A stretch of 16,904 bases of DNA, from positions 1-16,904 of the forward strand of contig CALKAN010000037.1 in NCBI GenBank assembly GCA_937983035.1, read 5' to 3'. This DNA comes from an uncultured Paenibacillaceae bacterium (GTDB lineage: Bacteria > Bacillota > Bacilli > Paenibacillales > CALAME01). The notes under the pieces are model-generated. The model did no database searches, was not told where the DNA came from, and saw nothing but the letters and a program-made list of their open reading frames with translations. Positions within the stretch are counted from its first letter, which is position 1; each line of letters opens with the position of its first letter. The position numbers and the translations under genes are program-made. Below, one piece after another: positions 7,658 to 12,944 of the stretch.

Positions 7658-8070
7658 TGCTGGAAGGTTTGTTTTCGATCATCAGCATTTATGGCATAAG
7701 CATTTTAGCGGTTCACTTGATACACGGGCATTTGCACCGTATTCCACATAAACCGCAGCACGAGCATTACGTGCTCATTTCGAATCATAATCAGATGCAA
7801 ATCGAATGGGTGATTCGTTGTCTGTGGTTATTTTCATGGTTAAAAGGCATCCATGTGCAAATTACATTGTTAGATCAGAATTCTACGGATGATACGCTGC
7901 CCATTGCCTATAAGTTTGCAGAGCGGTTAGACTTGGACATTCGAACGATGCAATCGAAGCAAGAACTGAACGCTCTTGTACACACATCTGGCTTAAGTCA
8001 CCTCTATCATCAAGTGATTACGATCGAATTAAACAATCAGGAAGATTTGAAAAAAATTCCGCTATATTAA
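7657..8070 (+). CDS. Small membrane-anchored protein resembling the first half of a family 2 glycosyltransferase
   Basis: A 137-residue protein not recognised as a named gene. One hydrophobic helix (about 4-21, 'GLFSIISIYGISILAVHLIH') precedes a soluble part. 'YVLISNHNQMQIEWVIRCL' and 'VQITLLDQNSTDDTLPIA' (D73 to T80) follow the pattern of the nucleotide-binding start of GT-A family 2 enzymes (strand, N-x-N/E, then V-V-D-x-x-S-x-D-x-T). The protein stops before the second half, so the usual D-x-D and catalytic base are missing, and enzymatic activity is doubtful. The frame opens at GTG 7648, but that codon lies in the Shine-Dalgarno AAGGAGGTGA; ATG 7657, 7 nt after AAGGAGG, is preferred. It lies 55 bp after degU and is followed by a strong terminator, so it ends the degSU transcript. 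Confidence 0.7.
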   Translation: MLEGLFSIISIYGISILAVHLIHGHLHRIPHKPQHEHYVLISNHNQMQIEWVIRCLWLFSWLKGIHVQITLLDQNSTDDTLPIAYKFAERLDLDIRTMQSKQELNALVHTSGLSHLYHQVITIELNNQEDLKKIPLY

Positions 8071-8090
8071 TGAATTGATTAGCTCTGGTG

Positions 8091-8141
8091 AAGAACACTT
8101 TGAGCAGCTGCGGCTGGCTTGAAGTGTTCTTTATTTGTTTT
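8091..8141 (+). terminator. Intrinsic terminator ending the degSU transcript
   Basis: Perfect 10-bp arms AAGAACACTT (8091-8100) and AAGTGTTCTT (8122-8131), with additional AGC/GCT pairing inside the 21-nt interval, followed by a T-rich tail (TATTTGTTTT). It isolates comFA from degU and the small gene, so comFA needs its own promoter or read-through. Confidence 0.8.
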
Positions 8142-8205
8142 GAGCTGGTTTTGAAATTGGTGAGAGATGAGGAAAATGTTGTTTCATGTTTGGAGGGAGA
8201 ACAGC

Positions 8206-10584
8206 ATGAAAGCGACGCTGTATGCGGTTATGCAGCCAATGAAGAAATCGTTTCGTGATCTATCCAGTTTCGCCGGAGTCGTTGACTGCGGGCGAAAGGG
8301 TGCAGACCTGTTTCCGGAAGGATGCAAACTTGCTTGGCGCTTATCCATTCATATGGAGACCGATCTCCAATACTGGTCAACTATGCTCCATGAGAACACA
8401 GTCAGTCCGGCATTGCTGCTCGTGCAACCAGCGCTTCCGCTGCACCTTGCGCTGGAAGGAATGCGCTGGTTGCAGCAACGATGCGATGCATGGCCGGCGA
8501 ACGAATCTGCGGCCTATATACAGCAAGTGTTAGCAGCGCTTTACGAAAAAAACGATGATCAGCATGACCGGCGCACTGGCGGGTTAACATTGGAGCATGG
8601 GATGCGGCTTATTCTCCAACCATTGTTTCATGAATGCGCTCGATTAGATGGAATCACAGGCAGAAGCACGCTGCGCGACAATTCGGTCGAACAGAAACTG
8701 CATGCGAACGCGTCGGCGGAAGATGAGGGGAATTGGGAGTGGCGGAGTGCGCCGGAAGAGCGGGGGCATGGGGAAATTTTGAAAAAGCTTAAGCGGGCAT
8801 TGGAAGGAAGAGCATTGTTAGAGGATGAGTTGAGCGCGCTTTATCGAGACTGGAATGTGAACAATCCCGAAACCAGCTGGAAGAAACATGTCCAATTGCT
8901 GTATTTGCGCGGGCTTGTAAATTTGACCAATGGCGTAAAAGAGACAGGGAGGCAAAACAGCCGGTCATTTGCAGTTCATAAGCATGCCGATCATCAATCA
9001 TCGCGATTAAGCAGAAACAGAAGCATGTTTTGGATTCAACAGAATGAATGGATCAGACGATTTTCATCGAAAGATAATGGTTCAGACACTGGAAAGAGGC
9101 CGGAGACTCAGATCGCACTGCAATGCAGAAGATGCGGGAGCAGCCAAGAACAGATGAGATGGACGCTTTGCAGTGTTTGCGGAGATTTGTGTCCTTATTG
9201 CGAAACGTGTTTGACGATGGCCCGTTCCAAAAGATGCACGTTGATGGTCGAGGGCGGAGAACGGCTTTCAGATCATAAACATCAAACCATGTCAACTGTT
9301 AACCCGCCAAAGCTTTCATCCAAATGGAATTTAAGTCCTGCTCAGATGGAGGCGGCTGATAAAGCGTTGGAATTTTTATATCGCACAAGTTTGAGGAGAC
9401 ATACCGGTCAATTACATAACAAGGCGTTCGGATTTAAGGGCTCGATGCACATTCCTCGCTTTCTCATCTGGGCGGTCACCGGAGCAGGGAAGACGGAAAT
9501 GGTTTACCCATTAATTGATTATGAATTGCGTCATGGCAGACGTGTCGCAATCGCAACGCCGCGGAAAGATGTCGTGCTTGAATTGGCGCCGCGTGTTCAG
9601 AAAGCTTTTCCTCAATGTTCCATTGCTGTGCTGTACGGCGGAAGCAAACAAAAATGGGAGACAAGCGAATTGACGATTGCTACGACGCACCAGTTGCTGC
9701 GCTTTTCAAAAGCTTTCGACTGCATCATCATTGATGAGCTGGACGCCTTTCCTTTTTCAAATCATCCTATGCTCGCATATGCAGCAGAGAAAGCATGCAA
9801 AAGCACCGGCCGGTATTTGTTTCTGTCTGCTACCCCGCCAATGTACTTGCGCAAGCAAATTCGCCGCAGACTAGCAGAACATGTCAAAGTTCCCGTACGC
9901 TATCATCGACATCCGCTGCCAGTTCCGAAATGGGTCCGTTCGCCGTCTCTGCAAAAAATTTGCGCTGCAAAGATAAACGATGCTCGGTCAATCAATGATG
10001 CTCTATTTAATCATACTCAGCCAAAAAATCATTCTCAGTTAAAAAATCATACTCAGCCCAAAAATCTCAAAAATCATGCTCCATCCTTCAAATTGTTTTC
10101 TTCGGTTGCACCGAGATGGGTTCAGCTCATCCGAGCATCGCTGCATAGAGGGGCGCAAATATTTTTGTTTGTCGCACGCATTCGCTTAGTCGAACCGTTC
10201 GTTGCCACGCTTCGCCGGGAATTTCCTGAAGTGCGGGTGGAAGGCACGCATTCGCAGGATGAGGGGCGTTCCGTGAAGGTGGCCGCTTTTCGCGACGGCG
10301 CCATCCGCATGCTTGTAACAACGACGATTCTTGAGCGCGGCGTTACCGTTCCGAAGACGGATGTGTTCATTATGGATGCGGATCAATCATTGTTTGACGA
10401 AACGGCATTAGTGCAAATGGCAGGCCGCGCGGGAAGGAGCAAAGACGATCCGGACGGGAACGTGTATTTTTTGGCAGAATGCCGCACGCGTGAAATGTCC
10501 CGAGCCATTAGGCAAGTAAAGTTAATGAACCGAATTGCATATCGAAAAGGATATTTGGACAAAAGTTTTCGCAGAAAATGTTGA
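8206..10584 (+). CDS. comFA: ComFA-type DNA-uptake helicase/ATPase with large N-terminal extension
   Basis: Superfamily 2 ATPase expected to power single-stranded DNA import in natural transformation, on the inner face of the membrane. A four-plus-four cysteine zinc region (C307, C310, C322, C325, C329, C332, C335, C344; 'CPYCETC') typical of ComFA precedes the motor. Walker A is 'AVTGAGKTE' (K429), Walker B is DELD (510-513), motif III is 'FLSATPP', and motif VI is 'QMAGRAGR' (737-744). At 792 residues it is far longer than B. subtilis ComFA (about 460); the excess is mostly the first about 300 residues, with no recognised domain. A repeated NH(T/S)Q(P/L)K linker (602-619) lies between the two helicase lobes. 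The frame opens at 8167, but GGAGGGAG (8192-8199), 6 nt before ATG 8206, fixes the start. Confidence 0.9.
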   Translation: MKATLYAVMQPMKKSFRDLSSFAGVVDCGRKGADLFPEGCKLAWRLSIHMETDLQYWSTMLHENTVSPALLLVQPALPLHLALEGMRWLQQRCDAWPANESAAYIQQVLAALYEKNDDQHDRRTGGLTLEHGMRLILQPLFHECARLDGITGRSTLRDNSVEQKLHANASAEDEGNWEWRSAPEERGHGEILKKLKRALEGRALLEDELSALYRDWNVNNPETSWKKHVQLLYLRGLVNLTNGVKETGRQNSRSFAVHKHADHQSSRLSRNRSMFWIQQNEWIRRFSSKDNGSDTGKRPETQIALQCRRCGSSQEQMRWTLCSVCGDLCPYCETCLTMARSKRCTLMVEGGERLSDHKHQTMSTVNPPKLSSKWNLSPAQMEAADKALEFLYRTSLRRHTGQLHNKAFGFKGSMHIPRFLIWAVTGAGKTEMVYPLIDYELRHGRRVAIATPRKDVVLELAPRVQKAFPQCSIAVLYGGSKQKWETSELTIATTHQLLRFSKAFDCIIIDELDAFPFSNHPMLAYAAEKACKSTGRYLFLSATPPMYLRKQIRRRLAEHVKVPVRYHRHPLPVPKWVRSPSLQKICAAKINDARSINDALFNHTQPKNHSQLKNHTQPKNLKNHAPSFKLFSSVAPRWVQLIRASLHRGAQIFLFVARIRLVEPFVATLRREFPEVRVEGTHSQDEGRSVKVAAFRDGAIRMLVTTTILERGVTVPKTDVFIMDADQSLFDETALVQMAGRAGRSKDDPDGNVYFLAECRTREMSRAIRQVKLMNRIAYRKGYLDKSFRRKC
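10009..10068 (+). repeat. 18-bp tandem repeat inside comFA (inter-lobe linker)
   Basis: Three consecutive 18-bp units at 10009-10026, 10027-10044 and 10045-10062 (AATCATACTCAGCCAAAA and close variants), followed by a partial fourth. The period is a multiple of three, so the frame is kept and the protein reads NHTQPK, NHSQLK, NHTQPK, NLK. The segment lies between the two RecA-like lobes of the ATPase, where length variation is tolerable. Confidence 0.85.
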
Positions 10585-10618
10585 TTTTCATTCATCGGGA
10601 TTTAAGGAGTGAAATTTG

Positions 10619-11695
10619 ATGCAGATGCTTCGCGTTTTAGCTGATTCAAGCCCAAGCTCATGTCTTTCCAGATTTTATAATTCAAGCTCACGTCATGCAA
10701 GATTTTGCAGGTCAAGATTTTACAGTTCAGAATCTCATCAATCACGCTTCCAAGTTTACAGTTCACAATTTCATCGTTCACGATCTCGATCTCATCGTGC
10801 AAGATTTCAACGCTTATATTCTCATCGCGGGAGATCTTATATTTACCGTTCAGCGAGTCATGACAGTATTTTTGCAACCCGTCCGAATAGTTTGCTTCGA
10901 TGGTTTCGTGCCATTCAGAAATGCTTTTCTCCGAATGCGAATCATTGCTTGGCATGCCGTCGTTTGCTCTCTGCTGCTTCGATTTTATGTCCATCATGTG
11001 CTGCAACTATTCCGTGGATCCAACGAATACAATGTCAAGTATGCGGCAGACCGGAACCATGCGAGGATTGTAAACGGCGGCGCAATCATTATCTGTATGT
11101 CAATCGAAGCGCCGTTCGATATGATTTAACGATGAAACAATGGCTGGCTAGATTCAAATATAGAGGAGATGAGCAGCTGCATGTGCTTTTTGTGGAAATG
11201 CTTGAATATGCTTTCGAAAGATTGCTGCAGGATTTGTCCATGACGAAGGATCAAATTGATGCTGTCACTTACGTGCCGTTAAGCAGGGAGCGGGAAGAAG
11301 AGCGTGGTTTTAATCAAGCGAAAATGTTGGCGGAAGGACTTGCTGTAAAGGCAAACTTGCCGTTGGTTCATCTGCTTGAACGCACGCGCCACTCCGAAAA
11401 ACAAAGCTACATGAGCAGAAAAGAGCGCATGGCCAGTTTGCAAAATACATTTGCTGTTCGCTCGGAAGAGTTGCAGCGCTTAGGTGCAGTTTGGATAAAC
11501 AAGCGTCAACAGTCATTGATTCAGCCTAAGCACAAAGGAAAAGAAAATTTTCCGAATGCTTACAGCGAGCCATGCTTAAACATAATTATTGTGGATGATA
11601 TTTACACTACCGGCAATACGTTAAACCAAAACGCAAAAGCAATTATGCAGCACTTGCCTGCGAAATGTTACGGATTGACTTGGGCGCGTTCTTAG
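10619..11695 (+). CDS. comFC: ComFC-family phosphoribosyltransferase-fold competence protein with Arg/Ser-rich N-terminal extension
   Basis: Partner of ComFA in DNA uptake, with a type I phosphoribosyltransferase fold. Zinc-ribbon cysteines are C110/C113, C124/C127, C139/C142 and C148/C151 ('CQVCGRPEPCEDC'). 'WLARFKYRGD' and 'YVPLSREREEERGFNQAKML' are ComFC signatures, and the PRPP-binding motif is 'IIIVDDIYTTGNT' (D326, D327). At 358 residues it exceeds the usual about 230-250. The first about 95 residues are a low-complexity Arg/Ser/Tyr/His-rich leader ('SRSRSHRARFQRLYSHRGR') encoded by degenerate DNA repeats, and about 25 extra residues precede the PRPP motif. AAGGAG (10604-10609) lies 9 nt before ATG 10619, with a TTG just upstream. 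I see no better internal start near the first zinc cysteines. It begins 34 nt after comFA, so co-transcription is likely. Confidence 0.88.
   Translation: MQMLRVLADSSPSSCLSRFYNSSSRHARFCRSRFYSSESHQSRFQVYSSQFHRSRSRSHRARFQRLYSHRGRSYIYRSASHDSIFATRPNSLLRWFRAIQKCFSPNANHCLACRRLLSAASILCPSCAATIPWIQRIQCQVCGRPEPCEDCKRRRNHYLYVNRSAVRYDLTMKQWLARFKYRGDEQLHVLFVEMLEYAFERLLQDLSMTKDQIDAVTYVPLSREREEERGFNQAKMLAEGLAVKANLPLVHLLERTRHSEKQSYMSRKERMASLQNTFAVRSEELQRLGAVWINKRQQSLIQPKHKGKENFPNAYSEPCLNIIIVDDIYTTGNTLNQNAKAIMQHLPAKCYGLTWARS
10645..10865 (+). repeat. Degenerate repeat block encoding the N-terminal extension of ComFC
   Basis: Words CAAGATTTT, TTACAGTTCA and TCTCATCG recur in order with irregular spacing: CCAGATTTT (from 10668), CAAGATTTT (from 10698 and 10713), CCAAGTTTACAGTTCA (from 10750), CAAGATTTC (from 10799) and AGATCTTATATTTACCGTTCA (near 10831). 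The block has few stops in several frames, so long spurious ORFs overlap it on both strands. The unit length is not constant, suggesting an old or repeatedly rearranged minisatellite. Confidence 0.6.
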
Positions 11696-11717
11696 TTCAT
11701 TTTTGTCATGTTTATGT

Positions 11718-11861
11718 TTTGCTTCTCCTGATTAGGAATGTTCAATTTTATTGTTTGTTTCTCCTGATTGGGAATGTTTAATTTTTATTGTTTGTTTTTC
11801 CTGATTGGGAATGTTTAATTTTATTGCTTGTTTTTTCTGATTCGAAATGTTCAATGCATTA
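11718..11861. repeat. 36-bp tandem repeat, four copies
   Basis: Units at 11718-11753 (36), 11754-11790 (37), 11791-11826 (36) and 11827-11861 (35, most diverged). Shared core: TTTGTTTCTCCTGATTGGGA followed by ATGTTTAATTTTATTG. Units 2 and 3 are nearly identical apart from one extra T and one C/T change. It begins about 20 nt after the comFC stop. Confidence 0.85.
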
Positions 11862-11878
11862 AAAATTAATCATATTTA

Positions 11879-11990
11879 CAACTGTCTCAAAATGCACATA
11901 AGGGCATTGCGGCCTGTTTTGACATTTCTTTTGCACTGCTTTACGGGTGCTGTCCCTAATGCTCAGGCGAGGGATTGATTGAGACAATTG
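11879..11990. repeat. 112-bp segment bounded by 12-bp inverted repeats
   Basis: CAACTGTCTCAA (11879-11890) and TTGAGACAATTG (11979-11990) are inverted copies matching at 11 of 12 positions. The interior has no ORF. No target-site duplication is visible at the ends, so mobility is not shown. It could be a decayed miniature element or a chance long-range hairpin. Confidence 0.4.
11883..11931 (+). terminator. Possible terminator downstream of comFC
   Basis: TGTCTCAAAA (11883-11892) can pair with TTTTGACA (11917-11924) with one bulged T, and AATGC (11891-11895) pairs with GCATT (11904-11908) inside; the two A residues at 11891-11892 can join only one of the helices. TTTCTTTTG follows. It sits about 190 nt beyond the comFC stop, beyond the 36-bp array. 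A weak call. Confidence 0.35.
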
Positions 11991-12321
11991 ATGGTAAGCA
12001 GCTTCATTGTTATGGACACGATCCCTCGAAGCTCAGTCCGCGTTGGATTCATATTAATCACGCATTTTCGAATTATATCCCTATCGCTCAATGTTCATGC
12101 AAAAATTATGTTCAGGCGAAAAATTGCGTTCGGGCGAAAATTATGTAAAGCATTTCCGATGCAGATTCTCCTTTGATTTCCCTAATGCTCAGGTAGTCTG
12201 CAGGATGGAAAGTGCAGTTCTATCCCCTTTTGGTCTTTATCCCATTGGCTCAGTTAAGTTGGTTGAATATAAATTTTTTCGCCTATTTCGCCTTATAGAT
12301 CCGATCCCTAAAGCTCAGGGA
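11954..12321 (-). repeat. Six scattered copies of a CTGAGCnnnnGGGAT core
   Basis: On the plus strand the copies appear as TCCCTAATGCTCAGG-like words near 11954, 12023, 12079, 12180, 12241 and 12306, at intervals of 56-101 bp. Read on the minus strand they share CTGAGC, 3-4 variable bases, then GGGA(T). Individual copies form imperfect palindromes (CCTAA...TCAGG). The core resembles the CTGATCnnnGGGGATAATG start of the 44-bp units at 12460-12780, in opposite orientation. Confidence 0.6.
12105..12140. repeat. 18-bp tandem pair
   Basis: ATTATGTTCAGGCGAAAA (12105-12122) and ATTGCGTTCGGGCGAAAA (12123-12140) differ at three positions. A partial third copy (TTATGT) follows. It lies between two copies of the scattered core. 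Confidence 0.75.
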
Positions 12322-12459
12322 CAGAGTTTGTTAAAGGTTTAACAGAGAAAATTCAGCGCAGCATATCAGCAGGGTTGTTTTGAATGATTATTCACTTCTT
12401 TGATAAATAACGTTTCTTTGGCAGATGGCAGCTGCTGCAGCAAGCGCTTTTTGCAACTC

Positions 12460-12780
12460 CTGATCGAAGGGGATTATGTTCGCAAGCGTGTCAATTGTCA
12501 CACCTGACGGAGGGGGATAATGGTTGCAATAGTCGCAGCAGCAATACTGATCAAAAGGGATAATGATCCTAAGCAGCTTAGAAGCAATAACTGATCAGAG
12601 GGGATAATGTGCATAAGCTGGCCATCAGTAATACCCGATCTAAAGAGATCATGTTCGCAAGCCTATCAACTGTTACACCTGACGGAAGGGGATATTGGTT
12701 GCAAGAGTTGCAGCAGCAACACTGATCAAAAGGGATAATGATCCTAAGCAGCTTAGAAGCAATAACTGATCAGAGGGGAT
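12460..12780 (+). repeat. 44-bp tandem array with 175-bp higher-order period
   Basis: Units start at 12460, 12504, 12547, 12591, 12635, 12679, 12722 and 12766, with lengths 44, 43, 44, 44, 44, 43, 44. Each begins CTGA(T/C)...GGGGATAATG or a variant. Units 1 and 5, 2 and 6, 3 and 7, 4 and 8 are most alike at a constant 175-bp offset, and the 60 bp at 12546-12605 recur perfectly at 12721-12780. All frames contain stops (TGA and TAA in the unit). There are no unique spacers, so this is not CRISPR. Confidence 0.92.
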
Positions 12781-12894
12781 CGCGGCCGCAATCCGCTCTT
12801 CGATCATATGCCGGATCTAGAGGAGGAGGCAGCGGCCGCAGCGGCAACAGCTCAGACAAAGGATAGGGATGGCTCGGATAAAGGATAGGAATGG
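12781..12894. repeat. GC-rich block with repeated GCGGCCGC, then a 22-bp tandem pair
   Basis: Where unit 8 of the 44-bp array should continue, sequence switches to a GC-rich stretch containing GCGGCCGC at 12782-12789 and 12832-12839, exactly 50 bp apart. A CCGGATCTAGAGG at 12811 falls near the expected array phase. Two 22-bp copies follow, at 12851-12872 and 12873-12894, each reading CTC(A/G)GA(C/T)AAAGGATAGG. These are half the 44-bp period and resemble its core. Confidence 0.6.
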
Positions 12895-12944
12895 CGTGTT
12901 TATATATGCCTTTGATCGGCTGCGCATGGATATGAAATAACCGG

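Larger units (their letters stand above)
11696..12944. other. 1.25-kb gene-free convergent interval composed of repeats
   Basis: It lies between the stop of comFC (+) and the stop of the CorC-type gene (-). No ORF here has a ribosome binding site plus a recognisable protein. It holds a 36-bp tandem array (11718-11861), a short inverted-repeat element (11879-11990), scattered CTGAGC...GGGAT cores on the minus strand (11954-12321), an 18-bp tandem pair (12105-12140), a 44-bp array (12460-12780), a GC-rich block (12781-12850) and a 22-bp tandem pair (12851-12894). Each is described separately. Confidence 0.75.

Noticed and set aside
8173..8185. ComK-like AT box (AAAA-N5-TTTC) before comFA
   Set aside because: Only one box, no second at 8, 18 or 31 bp, and it sits within about 35 nt of the start codon, too close to lie upstream of a promoter.
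10602..11006. Minus-strand 134-codon frame opposite comFC
   Set aside because: It overlaps the low-complexity repeat block, which is stop-poor in several frames. It has no recognisable domain and faces a well-supported plus-strand gene.
10695..11129. Second plus-strand 144-codon frame inside comFC
   Set aside because: Same repeat effect in another frame; the ComFC zinc and PRPP motifs are all in the 10619 frame.
12091..12342. Short plus-strand frames in the repeat interval (65 and 83 codons)
   Set aside because: They run through the repeats, lack a convincing ribosome binding site and resemble no family.
12460..12780. CRISPR array
   Set aside because: The whole 43-44 bp unit repeats, with no constant-repeat/unique-spacer alternation, and there are no cas genes nearby.
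12782..12839. Cloning-vector contamination suggested by clustered restriction-type palindromes
   Set aside because: No known polylinker order is recognised, and array phase partly continues through the block. Kept only as an observation to check in the reads.
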